Assembly: GCA_949128115.1 (NCBI GenBank)
Contig: OX421963.1
Coordinates: forward strand, 89,227,602 to 89,291,601
Source: Anaspis maculata
Taxonomy: Eukaryota; Arthropoda; Insecta; Coleoptera; Scraptiidae
Length of the DNA: 64,000 nt
Direction of reading: 5' to 3'
Part shown: in pieces, positions 21,487 through 32,389 of the stretch
How positions within the stretch are numbered: the stretch's first letter is position 1
Layout: the number at the start of each line of letters is the position of its first letter
Notes under the pieces: generated by a model
Database searches by the model: none
What the model was told of the DNA's origin: nothing
Seen by the model: the letters and a program-made list of their open reading frames with translations, nothing else
Program-made: the position numbers and the translations under genes

Positions 21487-23280
21487 CACTCTATAGAATT
21501 GAATAGAATAGAATTTTATTTGTACGGGGCCGAAGTGTCGGATGTACACGTCAAACAATAAATAAATAAATAAATAAATAAATAACATCATGAACAATGT
21601 TAATTCGACAGTCCATAATATCACAGATAACAATTACAAATCACATAACATATACTCGTCGACAGAGTAGAAACAATGGAACAGCAGCAGATCCTTGACA
21701 TGTTTAGAAAATTCTTTGGAGGTCATAGTTTTGAACTTATGTGGTAGCTTATTATACATTTGTATACCCCTGTAACTCGGAGACCTTTCATACTGACTAG
21801 AAATATGACTAGATGTGACTTAAGAATGTCGGTGCCTAGTGGAATAGTTGTGATGATCACAGTCTCTTTCAAGAGTGTGTACATTGTTTTTAACTAGTAA
21901 CAAACATTTTATAAAGGTAAATGCAGGGCAAATGCAGAATTTTCTGCTCCATGAAAACCGGTCTGCATGATTGTTGATACGAAAGATCAAAGATTAGTCT
22001 CATGATTCTTTTTTGGCCTACAAAAGCCCTGTGACTGCTGGAAGATGCACCCCAAAAGACAATGTGATAACTTAAGCAAGAATAGGCCAGAGAATAGTAG
22101 GCATTCAACAAATCAGCTGGACCCAAAGTAGTTCTGAGCTTCAAAATAGCATAGAAGGTCGAATTCTATTTTTTACAGGCGGCTTCGATGTGCTGACCCC
22201 AGCTAAGCGACTGATCAACATGAAGACCGAGGAACTTGGTAGACGCGGAACCGACCACGGGACAGCCACCAACCACGAAACTCAAGTCTTCGCTAACCTT
22301 TCTATTGCAAAACTTTACAACAACAGTCTTCTCCGGATTCACAATCAACTTGTTTTTAAGGCACCATGGATGAGAGACTCTGAGCCCTGAGCTCCCCCGG
22401 GCTCCGCCCCGAAACCGCTATTGAGCTGTCATCAGCGAACATCACTAACGGTTGAGTCTTTTTATTTTGGAACAGCCATAACAAAGTGTGTTGGTCTCTT
22501 ATGACCCAAAATTGAGTGTCTTCAACAAACGGTCTGTAACGAAGACCCGACAATATAGAGGCTGCAACTAGAGCTTCTTCAATTTTGATGAAAGCTGTTT
22601 CCGCATCATCAGTTCAGGCACTTTCTCATACCCTTAGATAAATCACTTATCGGAGATAATAACGAGGAAAAGCGAAGAATGAAACGGTCACGTTTTTTGG
22701 CCGCGGGGTAATTGACCACTGCCTGTATCTTTTGTGGGTCTGTACGTAAGCCCCGAGTATCAACCAGAAAACCGAGATAGTGCAGAAGGATCAAAAAAAT
22801 GGACATTTATCGATATTTGCAGTAAGGTTTGGTCCCCTTAACCTTCTGGTGACCTCGCTGAGCAGAGCCACGTGCTTCTCAAAAGTTGACGAGGCTATAA
22901 TAAGGTCATCCAGGTACGCAGAGGTTTTAGGGTCCAGTTCAGGGCCAAAAACAGCGTCCATAAGGCGCTGCTGAGCCTGTGCCGCATTGAAAATATAGAA
23001 AGAGAGGACCCTTAACTAAAACCATCCGCGTCCTGGCAACGAGAAAGCAGTTTTTCTCCCGACTCAAGATCCAGAGGGATCTGCCAAAAAGCACCGCTCA
23101 AGTCTACCGATGACAAAAACCTACCATCACTTGATATGCTGAGAAATGCGGTTTACGCAAGGCGAAGGATAGCAAGCCCTCTTGATGATGTGGCTCAGTC
23201 TGCGCCCGTCAAGACAAAAACGAAAGTCACCGTTTCTTGCTTTTTCGTCGTAAAAACAGACGTGTGACAAACATTGCCTC
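21487..23280 (-). pseudogene. Gypsy reverse transcriptase and RNase H, interrupted
   Basis: Minus-strand Gypsy polyprotein remnants. RT blocks are RFCLDGRRLSHIIKRA (about 23220), a palm segment ending AYLDDLIIASSTFEKHVALL (about 22880-22930) and LHYLGFLVDTRGLRTDPQKI (about 22740). RNase H follows as SGLRYRPFVEDTQFWVIRDQ (22490-22553) and then LLWLFQNKK. The frame is interrupted by a CR1-type fragment and resumes as VSRWNVELAQWF at about 21460-21487, normally followed by the 'NVVPDALSR'-like end, here frameshifted. Several stops and at least one internal deletion are present. A dead copy. Confidence 0.8.
21488..22455 (-). mobile_element. 5'-truncated CR1/Jockey-type fragment nested in the Gypsy remnant
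   Basis: It starts inside the RT domain at MFADDSSIAVSGRS (FADD box at about 22427-22438). It continues with the block IVNPEKTVVVKFCNRK and FLGLHVDQSLSWGQHIEAAC (22166-22348), the C-terminal region LLNAYYSLAYSCLSYHIVFW and SSHRAFVGQKRIMRLIF (21890-22144), then a 3' untranslated region with an AAAT run (about 21558-21585) and a terminal ATTCTATTC-type repeat. The Gypsy RNase H frame reads up to about 22455 and resumes at about 21487, so this piece sits within that domain. Small frame breaks are present. Confidence 0.8.
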
Positions 23281-23410
23281 ATTAAACTCGTATAATAATA
23301 TACTATTTTTAACCTTGGTATAAAATATTGTACTATTCAACAATACAAAACATTTTTTAAACGAAAAAAACGCTCTATTTTGTTCTTTTAAAAAAAGACA
23401 TGTTTTTTGC

Positions 23411-23622
23411 TAACCCTGGGTCCGGAGTTCTCCATGTCCGAACCCGCCTCACCTCACGTCTGGATGTGGTTCATCATCCGAAAACCCTTGCCTAAAGTTA
23501 TTTGGGTTTGGAAAAAAAGCCCTTCTTTCTTTGTCGACTCGTTGAATTTTCTACAATTCAATGAGAAAGTGACAATAATTGGTGTTATTACAGGCAGGTA
23601 GGCGCGATAAAAATATGGAAAA
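23411..23622. repeat. 210 bp dispersed repeat, copy A
   Basis: Begins CTAACCCTGGGTCCGGAG and ends GCGCGATAAAAAT. It is homologous, with many substitutions, to 24128-24340 in the same orientation, 718 bp downstream. A 100-codon minus-strand frame covers this copy (23454-23756), but the counterpart is not open over the same span, so I do not call it a gene. Confidence 0.6.
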
Positions 23623-24127
23623 AGCATTTTTATTACGTTCAGTTGTTCATCGAGGCTACGCTCTGTGGCTAGTAGAGTATTTAGCTGGTGGGTGAGGTCA
23701 TTCCATTCAGTATCCATCAATAGAGCAGTTTCAAGCGTAGGGTGGTAACCTTTCATGATGATATATGTACAATTAAATTAATTGACATTATGACATTTAG
23801 AGGTTTGGCACAAGAAGGCAGTTAGCAGTAATTCTTCAAACTTATCAAGGACAAAGCTAAATTGGTGAAATAAAAGGTCGCGGAATCAAGCGCAGTGGGC
23901 TTATTCCTCGACTTTGACAGAAATTTGCCATTCAGATCTCTTTCGAAAGCTACAAGGCGGTACTTCACTACTTTGGTTTGAGCCTAAAATATTTTCAAAA
24001 TCAAAAAAAAAATTACTACTAGCCATGAAGTACAGGTTGTCCGCGGTAATTTGGTTCACCATTGGTATCTAGAGAACGGTGAGAGATACAAGGTCGGTTA
24101 AATCACAAAAAAAAATTGCGCAATTTC

Positions 24128-24340
24128 GCCAACCCTGGGTCCGTAGTTGCCCCATGTCCTCCTGCCCCAACTCACCTCTAGATCTGGAGCACCATCCAAG
24201 ACCACTTGCCTGAAGTTCCTTGGGTCTGCGAAAAAATCTATTTTCCCTCGAATGAGTTGTTGAATTTCCTACAGTTCCATGAAAAGGTGACAATAATTCG
24301 TGTTATGTTATTACAGGCAGGGGCGCGATAAAAATCAAGC
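24128..24340. repeat. 210 bp dispersed repeat, copy B
   Basis: Begins CCAACCCTGGGTCCGTAG and ends GCGCGATAAAAAT, a direct repeat of 23411-23622. Just upstream, GGTATCTAGAGAACGGTGAG (24064-24083) is related to a motif at 61010-61040 near another repeat. Confidence 0.6.
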
Positions 24341-25369
24341 ACAAACCATTTTGTTTGTCATCGCACTATTAATAGTCTGTGACTTCTGTGAGTCATCAGG
24401 AGGGGATCCCCCACTGTCATTTTAACAAAAGTTTATTCACTACTTTGCTTGATTTACACACCGCTTGTCAGAAACTCACAAGAAGCTGCTACCGATTTGA
24501 AGCAAAACAATCGAAATCGAATATATGCCGATCAGCTTTTAAATTCAGCACTAGAACGGTGATTTTTGCACGCTAAGTTGGCAATTCTGCGATATTTGGG
24601 GATGCTCAAATTTGTATTGTTGGATCATTATTTTCCTAGATGACCTTGAATTCGTATTGTCAATCGAGTACAGCGCTGTTGCAAGATTGTATAAACGCTC
24701 AAGACGTCTTGATTTTGATAGACTTTCTTCAGTTTAAATGGCCGACTGGTGAACAGTTTTTTGAATAAAATAATGAATCATATACCATCATATTATTATC
24801 ATATACCAGGTTGAGAAAACTGTTTTAATGTATGGTCAGAAATAAAGGTCAAAAGCTGATGACTGAAATTAACCTGTGCTCTTCAAATGCTCGGCACTCT
24901 GTCACTCACCTGCCGTTCTGACAAGATAACAGTCATAACGGCCAAGACAACACTGTAGCGGAATATGATGCAAGGAGACGCCAGAATTGGCATTTCATGT
25001 CAAAATTTCCTAACCTCACTGGACTTCGCCACAAAAAGCCCGTTTTCGCGTAACTTGGTCTGTCAGCGTCCGTTACACTCGAGGGAACATGGCCAACCGC
25101 GTTTTAATTTCTACTGAATTTAAAACGTGATCGGCATATATGTCAGAAATTACAGACCAGCTTTTTCTTTGTTTCCGTTTTTTGTCTTGAAAATTGATAA
25201 GTTTCTTAATTTTGTAAGATCCCTGAATTTTCAAAACACAAAATGCATAACAGGTGCACATTGCAGAATCCCAACATTCACCCTCTTATAAAACACTCGA
25301 GCTTTTGGGTGGCGAGATCCATAGGTTACGGTAATTTAGATGGGCCTTCCAGTCTCTTCCAAGAACTGG
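24341..25369. other. No gene recognised
   Basis: Anonymous AT-rich sequence with only short open frames and no recognised repeat. Confidence 0.4.
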
Positions 25370-25855
25370 TGTTTCAGCTCCAGTAACGTTTCTGAATTTT
25401 GAAAGTCGAAGGTAAATTGCCAAAGACATTGATCATTTTGTGCCGCCATGTTAAACTCCCAAGAAAATGATCCGATTCTATGGAAACTTGAATCACACTC
25501 ATGTCTGGTTTGAATAATTGGAATTTCAAAGTCAGTTGTCTTTTTCGGTCTCTTTCAAACCGCCACATTGAACTTTTATGTAAATGATTCGATTCTAGTG
25601 TGTTTCAGGCTTTATTCAAATCGAATCATTCATGTGAAAAGTTCAATATAGCGGCTCGAAAGTGATCAAAAGTGAAATTTGACCTTGAAATTCCAATTAC
25701 TTGAACCAGACATGAGTGTGTTCCAAGTTTCAATGAAATCGGATCACTTTCTTCTTTCTTGAAAGTTCAACATGGCGGCACAAAATGATCAATATCTTTG
25801 GCAATTCACCTTCGATTTTCAAAATTCAAGAACGTTACTAAAGCTGAAACATCGA
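25370..25855. repeat. Palindrome with about 240 bp arms
   Basis: The left arm (about 25370-25600) and right arm (about 25615-25855) are inverted copies centred near 25607. Paired landmarks are GTGCCGCCATGTTAAACT with the inverse of AGTTCAACATGGCGGCAC, and CACACTCATGTCTGGTT with its inverse. The arms differ by scattered substitutions and small indels, so it is an old foldback. The right side continues to 26130 with sequence whose inverted partner is at 19087-19385. Confidence 0.8.
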
Positions 25856-26130
25856 TCTTCATAACTGTGCTATTGGAATGCATGAATTTTTTTTTGGGAA
25901 ATCGCGCTCGTACTGAACTTTTGGCAATTTTACACTGTTCAATTGATCACCCTGTAGAGAGCTTCTAAAACATTGTTCGTATTTGACGTGATCAAGGCAT
26001 GGAAACGAAAGATTGGGCTATCGAACACTGAACACCGATATGAAATCGCTGACGGAAATCAAAAGTTATGATGATTTTAGTAATCGTCTGAATTTGCTTG
26101 TCCCCTAGATTCTTTTGATGTGTGTAAAAT
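25856..26130. repeat. Outer foldback arm, partner at 19087-19385
   Basis: This stretch contains TTGATCACCCTGTAG and ATCAAAAGTTATGATGAT, whose inverse occurs at 19087-19385 rather than next to the local palindrome. The two places may be separate copies of one family. Confidence 0.65.
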
Positions 26131-27040
26131 ATTCTTCAGCAATGCCTCTGTCTAATAGGGTACACGTTATTGTTGCTTGTCGTGTTGGTGACAGGAGGGA
26201 AATACCTAGGAGTGCCATGTGTTCCTATAGTTCCATTGCACACTCTGCATCGGCTTCTGGATCTGGAGCGGTACTTTACTTTGCTTGACCACGAGGAAGT
26301 ACTATCGCACCCTTCAGTACAGGTCAAGTCATTTGACACCGCAGGTACTCTTGCCGGCGTAACATGGCGTAAAATGACTGGCAGTAATTGTGAATAAGAC
26401 GCTAAGGATGAAAAGGTCGCTCACAGCTGTTTTTATTTCCAAGTTAACGCAATCAAGAGCCATCCTGAGCTCAGCCCAAGTCTTCCACGGGTCTTGTTTT
26501 CAAGTATTTTCAGTATTAGAGTAATTTTAGTACTTGGGTTATTCGTATTTTTCATCAATTAATGATTGCCGCTACAAGTTTATCAGCACTACAATTTGTA
26601 TTTCGGAGACGTAGAGTTGAATACTCTTGAAATGGACTATTCGTATAAGCAGAGGTAGGTATAAGCTGGGAAAACTAATAAAAATCTTTGGCATACTCTC
26701 CGAAATACACCGCTGCAAATATTTATGCGGTGTACAATCTGATTTACAGCCGACAAGATCGCATAGCCACGAGAAGAAATTTTTAGCATGTAATATGCAG
26801 CCGTAACTTTGCAGATTTACTGGCGAGACACTAAACAGCGCATAACATGTTCTCGTTTACATAACACAAATTTGATATAAGGTGGCGTATTTCACCTATA
26901 TACCTATCTACTTACCAGTCATATAACATACAGCAAAATACGGCATGTTGTGCTGTGTGCAGTGTGTGTGCACCTCTCCAGCTATTTATGCCCACTCTAG
27001 CATACCGCTGCGACATTCAGCAAAATATTTAATTGAAATA
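26131..27040. other. No gene recognised
   Basis: Overlapping short frames (26136-26339 minus, 26170-26397 plus) have no motif I recognise. The remainder is AT-rich. Confidence 0.4.
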
Positions 27041-28614
27041 TAAACTGCTCAACGAAAAATAAGGATATTGAAAAACGTCGCTCAAGTTCGAATGAACATT
27101 AATCAGAGAAAAACTGACCATTTTCAAAAAAATTCACACTGCCTGGAAGAACTGTTTCTTGACTACAGAGTGCTCCAATTAGTTTTGTTATCTATCTTAT
27201 TCCGTAAGATCTACAGGGTGCCAAAGGAAGAAGTGAAAATCGGTAAATTTTCGAAGTGTTTTACCTGTTTCAGAAAAAATGTCAGATTTTTTCTGAGGTC
27301 ATTTTTGGAAAGCCTGTATCAATATCTATCAATCACTGTTGAATTTTATTCAATTTAGTCTTTTTTTCAAAAAGTAATGAATTTTTTTTATGAATTCAAA
27401 AAATATTGATTTTGATTCTGCAAATGGCTTTGATTGGACATTTGGTATTCAAGTGATGGTTGGGAAGAAATATAATGCAACAAAGAACAATACAACAAAA
27501 CAACTATGAACATTCAATAACGAGTCGACCCTCCATGCTGATTGACAACTTCTTCACACCTTCGGGGCATGCTCATGATGAGATTGTCTATCTCCTCCTG
27601 CTGTATCTCTGCCCATGCGAAGGGAAGAATTTCGCGCAGTTCTGCCACCGCCTGTGGCATGATAGGGCGTTGTTTTATGGATCTTTTCAACATGTCCCAG
27701 ACATGTTCAATGGGATTTAGATCGGGGGATAAGGGAGGTTGTGGCAAGTGATTAATCTGAAGTCGTTCCAGCTCGGCCATCACTATTGCAGCACGATGGG
27801 GGCGTGCGTTATCGTCTTGGAATTGAAATTCCTGACCAAGATGTTGGTGGATAGGCTGAACATATTGTCGGAGGATATTGGCGTGGATTTGTCCGTTCAG
27901 TGTTCGGTCAAAAATAACGAGGTCGCTACGGCCACCTACGTAGATGGGTCCCCAAACCATTACATCACCGCCACCAAAGGGATGTACCGGCTGGCCTAGT
28001 CCACGCGCGTATCTTGTCCCTCTGGAACGCCATACCCTCACGCGTCGATCATCTGGCTCCAGGCAAACTCTGGACTCATCAGCGAACAGCACAGAACGCC
28101 AATTGGCGTCTTCTGCAATGCGCTGTTGAGCCCAGAGGTTCCTTTGCCGCATGTGCCTTCTATCCAGTGGAGGGTGTCTATGGGGTCGTGAAGCACGATG
28201 ACCAGCTGCATGAAGCTTTTGACGTATGAGCTAGCCACTCACTTTTTTTTATAAAAAAATTCATAAAAAAAAATCCATAACTTTTTGAAAAAAAAACTGA
28301 ATTGGATAAAATTTGACAGTGGTTGATAGATATTGATAGAGGCTTTCCAAAAATGACCTCAGAAAAAATCTGACATTTTTTCTGAAACAGGTAAAGCACT
28401 TCGGAAATTTACCGATTTTCACCTCTTCCTTTGGCACCCTGTATATCTTACGGAATAAAATGGATAACAAAACTAATCAGAGCACCCTGTAGTCAAGAAA
28501 TAGCTCTTTCAGGCTGTGTAATTTTTTCCAAAATTGGTCAGTTTTTCTCTGAGTTATGTTCATTTGAACTTGAGCGACGTTTTTCAATATCCTTATTTTT
28601 CGTTTAGCAGTTTA
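27041..28614 (-). mobile_element. Tc1-like transposon with about 360 bp terminal inverted repeats
   Basis: The left end (TAAACTGCTCAACGAAAAAT, 27041) and right end (its near-exact inverse, ending 28614) begin terminal inverted repeats of about 350-360 bp (27041-27400 and 28255-28614). A TA dinucleotide at each edge fits the TA target of Tc1/mariner elements. The interior is mostly a DD34E transposase fragment on the minus strand. Total length is 1574 bp. The transposase lacks its N-terminal DNA-binding region, so this copy is non-autonomous. Confidence 0.9.
27514..28152 (-). pseudogene. Tc1-family DD34E transposase, N-terminally deleted
   Basis: An open frame of 212 codons covers the catalytic half of a Tc1 transposase, which cuts and reinserts the element at TA sites. 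Catalytic residues are the Asp in VLFADESRVCL, the Asp in FQDDNARPH, and the Glu in SPDLNPIEHVWD; 34 residues separate the last two, hence DD34E. Full Tc1 transposases have roughly 340 residues. The paired helix-turn-helix domain is missing, and a shifted frame upstream (28038-28238) holds only a few more residues before the right terminal repeat begins at 28255. The first codon used is GTG or an internal Met, so there is no real start. Confidence 0.85.
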
Positions 28615-29116
28615 TTAAGGCGACGGATTACTAAACACGCCAACGTTAAGTTGTCCATAAATCTGGTTTATCGTAATTGCCGTTAAATACTCACGATTCC
28701 GGCAGTGCGTTTACACTTCAAAATCGTGAACGTAAACTGCTCATAAAGCGCATTGTCCGAGGCTGGTGGTTGCCTACTTCAACCTGTTCAAATCTGTGAT
28801 TATCCCATGCCTACACCTATACTAAATTCCTGTAATACATGATTTAGGTAGACATTATACCTACCTGTCTGCCTACCTAAATAGCAAAGTAGGCAGAGGG
28901 AAAATATGTTGAGTCGTGCGTCAAGTGACCTGATTTCCTGAATTTCTTTACGAGCACGTTACGAGTGTCGCTACACTTTCAGCCTCGCTTTCAGCTAACT
29001 CGACGTATAACAAAAATGTTTTACTTGTGGGTATTCACGATTTTGAAGAAAAAAGATAATTTTGACCTACAATCTCATTTACCAAAGCATCAACAATCGG
29101 GATGTACCTTGACAGC
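28615..29116. other. No gene recognised
   Basis: Anonymous sequence between the Tc1 element and a Gypsy remnant. Short TACCTACCTGTCTGCC-like runs at 28855-28885 are the only pattern seen. Confidence 0.4.
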
Positions 29117-29960
29117 ATGTCAGATACGACCATGTATTTTCCTTTGCGATGTAGGTACAATTTTAAAATTATGTTGTTGCAGTTTTATGGATGATCGCTC
29201 CGGTCTGCCATTGGGGTCTTGTAAGTTATCAAGCCATTGAAGACTGTAGTGGTCTGTAACTACGGTGAACTGTATTCCTTCAATGTACGGGCGCAGTTTT
29301 TGTATGACCCAGACCACCGACGGACATTCTCGCTCCGCAATGGAGTAGTCGGTCGCGGCAATTCCAGCATTGCCCTCATATTATTGGGATCTAGCCGTAG
29401 TCCTTCCCCGTCAATGACACAGCCGAGATATTTCAATTCGGGTCTGCAGAAGTGGCATTTTTCCCAACTGACCGTTACGTGGGCCTCCCGCAATCTTCTG
29501 AAGACTTCTTGCAGGACAACCAAATGCCGATTGAATGCCTATGCTTTATGGGGTGATTTCGTGACGATCCGGTGTTTCGCAAACGGTGGTGCATCCTAGG
29601 CCTTCCCCCGGAAGAGCTTCATTCGTATCAACCAAGTCTACCAGACGTTCGGTTTCAGCGATGCTCAAAATGGTCTGGGGAGGAGTTTCGTCTGTGGAGA
29701 AAATCGTGTTCCGTTCGCGGGCGAAATGGCGTTGTCTTGCAAGTTTGGTACTGCTCCCGATTTCACCCAACAATCAGGAAATGAGGCAACTCTGGTATCA
29801 CTACGACTTCCACAATTTTCACTCTTCCCTTGACCTGGATGGGCAACTCCCATGAGTCCGACGCTATTCACCTTCTTGCCATTTTGATTTGAATGTAGGT
29901 ACTCACCCATGCCATCCTGAACAAGTCTTGCAAAGTTGGGAGCTGTCCTTGACTGCATTG
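29117..29960 (-). pseudogene. Second Gypsy remnant (protease, RT thumb, RNase H)
   Basis: A collapsed Ty3/Gypsy polyprotein on the minus strand. From 5' to 3': a protease end (the alternative frame reads VKGRVKIVEVVVIPELPHF at about 29830-29770), the linker before RT (GEGLGCTTVCE, 29590-29610), then after a deletion of several hundred bases the RT thumb VVLQEVFRRLREAHVTVSWE and LKYLGCVIDGEGLRLDPN (29410-29523), and RNase H IEGIQFTVVTDHYSLQWLDN (29200-29300). At least three frameshifts are visible and the RT palm is missing. Its 5' end runs into the 370 bp tandem array. Confidence 0.75.
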
Positions 29961-32335
29961 CTTTGATTTACATCTTTTATTGCAATAGATACACTCCACA
30001 ATCTTCATCGTAGCTAGCGACATTTTTCACTAAATACTGGACTTCTTCACGCGCTGGGAGTTGAAACCAAAATAAAATGTTTGATTTGTTCCAAAAGGTA
30101 GATGTGTAATAATAGTTTATTATTCAACGAGCATATAATGATAGTTATAATCCGCAAGGGTGTAGTTTAGGACACGAGCGACAGCGAGTGGCGACTATTT
30201 TTCAAGATCACCACTAAACAACTAATTCTACATTTTTTTATAACCTTGCCATTTGGATTTGAATTTAGGTAGTCACCCATGCCATCCTGAACAAGTCTTG
30301 CAAAGTTGGGAGCTGTCCTTGGCCGCATTCCTTTGATTTACATCTGTTATTGCAATAGATACACTCCACAATCTTCATCGTAGTGAGCGACATTTTTCAC
30401 TAAATACTGGACCTCTTCACGCGCTGGGAGTTGAAACCAAAATAAAATGTTTGATTTGTTCCGAAAAGGTAGATGTGTAATAATAGTTTATTATTCAACG
30501 AGCATATAATGATAGTTATGATCCACAAGGGTGTAGTTTAGGACACGAGCGACAGCGAGTGGCGACTATTTTTCAAGATCACCACTAAACAACTAATTCT
30601 ACATTTTTTTTATAACCTTGCCATTTGGATTTGAATTTAGGTAGTCACCCATGCCATCCTGAACAAGTCTTGCAAAGTTGGGAGCTGTCCCTGGCCGCAT
30701 TCCTTTGATTCACATCTGTTATTGCAATAGATACACTCAACAATCTTCATCGTAGTGAGCGACAGTTTTCACTAAATACTGGACCTCTTCACGCGCTGGG
30801 AGTTGAAACCAAAATAAAATGTTTGATTTGTTCCAAAAGGTAGATGTGTAATGATAGTTTATTATTCAACGAGCATATAATGATAGTTATAATCCGCAAG
30901 GGTGTAGTTTAGGACACGAGCGATAGCGAGTGGCGACTATTTTTCAAGATCACCACTAAACAACTGATTCTACATTTTTTTATAACCTTGCCATTTGGAT
31001 TTGAATTTAGGTAGTCACCCATGCCATCCTGAACAAGTCTTGCAAAGTTGGGAGCTGTCCTTGGCCGCATTCCTTTGATTCACATCTGTTATTGCAATAG
31101 ATACACTCCACAATCTTCATCGTAGTGAGCGACAGTTTTCACTAAATACTGGACCTCTTCACGCGCTGGGAGTTGAAACCAAAATAAAATGTTTGATTTG
31201 TTCCGAAAAGGTAGATGTGTAATAATAGTTTATTATTCAACGAGCATATAATGATAGTTATGATCCACAAGGGTGTAGTTTAGGACACGAGCGACAGCGA
31301 GTGGCGACTATTTTTCAAGATCACCACTAAACAACTAATTCTACATTTTTTTTATAACCTTGCCATTTGGATTTGAATTTAGGTAGTCACCCATGCCATC
31401 CTGAACAAGTCTTGCAAAGTTGGGAGCTGTCCCTGGCCGCATTCCTTTGATTCACATCTGTTATTGCAATAGATACACTCAACAATCTTCATCGTAGTGA
31501 GCGACAGTTTTCACTAAATACTGGACCTCTTCACGCGCTGGGAGTTGAAACCAAAATAAAATGTTTGATTTGTTCCAAAAGGTAGATGTGTAATGATAGT
31601 TTATTATTCAACGAGCATATAATGATAGTTATAATCCACAAGGGTGTAGTTTAGGACACGAGCGATAGCGAGTGGCGACTATTTTTCAAGATCACCACTA
31701 AACAACTGATTCTACATTTCTGATAACCTTGCTATTTGGATTTGAATTTAGGTAGTCACCCATGCCATCCTGAACAAGTCTTGCAAAGTTGGGAGCTGTC
31801 CTTGGCCGCATTCCTTTGATTCACATCTGTTATTGCAATAGCTACACTCAACAATCTTCATCGTAGTGAGCGACAGTTTTCACTAAATACTGGACCCCTT
31901 CACGCGCTGGGAGTTGAAACCAAAATAAAATGTTTGATTTGTTCCAAAAGGTAGATGTGTAATAATAGTTTATTATTCAACGAGCATATATCGATAGTTA
32001 TAATCCACAAGGGTGTAGTTTAGGACACGAGCGATAGCGAGTGGCGACTATTTTTCAAGATCACCACTAAACAACTGATTCTACATTTCTTATAACTTTG
32101 CCATTTGGATTTCAATTTAGGTAGTCACTCATGCCATCCTGAACAAGTCTTGCAAAGTTAGGAGCTGTCCTTGGCCGCATTCCTTTGATTCACATCTGTT
32201 ATTGCAATAGATACACTCAACAATCTTCATCGTAGTGAGCGACAGTTTTCACTAAATACTGGACCTCTTCACGCGCTGGGAGTTGGATCCAAAATAAAAT
32301 ATTTGATCTGTTCCGAAAGATTTTATATGTATTAT
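29875..32335. repeat. 370 bp tandem array, about 6.6 copies, with dimeric higher-order structure
   Basis: Units start with CTTGCCATTTGGATTTGAAT at 29875, 30245, 30617, 30987, 31359, 31728 and 32096, giving periods of 368-372. The last unit is partial. On the minus strand each unit has a TATA-like TTATAAAAAA, an AATAAA-type signal about 120 bases further on, and a 37-codon ORF. Copies at 30245 and 30987 share variants (CCACAATC, GGTTATGATCC-type, GCGACAGCG), while copies at 30617 and 31359 share the alternative set (TCAACAATC, GCGATAGCG), so a dimer of about 742 bp was duplicated. The array abuts the 5' side of a Gypsy remnant and the first unit contains the start of its open frame, so the unit may be an LTR-plus-leader segment that was amplified in tandem. 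Confidence 0.9.
30265..30378 (-). CDS. 37-codon mini-ORF repeated in the 370 bp units (one representative)
   Basis: In the unit starting at 30245, an ATG at 30378 opens 37 codons ending at TAA 30265. The translation starts MKIVECIYCNNRC in most units and has the cysteine pattern C-x2-C-x3-C-x4-C, then QLPTLQDLFRMAWVTT. Equivalent frames occur in the other units, with few amino-acid changes (for example Ile to Ser in the copy near 31840, Pro to Leu near 32160). An upstream in-frame TGA limits the start. It may be the first codons of a retroelement gag-type protein rather than an independent gene. Whether it is translated is unknown. Confidence 0.4.
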   Translation of the reverse strand: MKIVECIYCNNRCKSKECGQGQLPTLQDLFRMAWVTT

Positions 32336-32339
32336 AATA

Positions 32340-32389
32340 TTTCATGCTAATTGCATCCTATCTTCACTAAAGTGGTTATAGATGCTCCA
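32340..32389 (-). pseudogene. R2/NeSL-type element copy 2, third piece
   Basis: Directly left of the first foldback element, the minus strand reads ASITTLVKIGCN. Joined to FCG at 39083 on the other side of the foldback, this gives FCGASITTL, matching FFGASL in copy 1 at 9064-9090. It ends at the edge of the 370 bp array. Confidence 0.6.

Noticed and set aside
29875..32335. Array as a CRISPR or as a hammerhead retrozyme
   Set aside because: Units are 370 bp with no unique spacers. I found no CTGATGA...GAAA hammerhead core in the unit.
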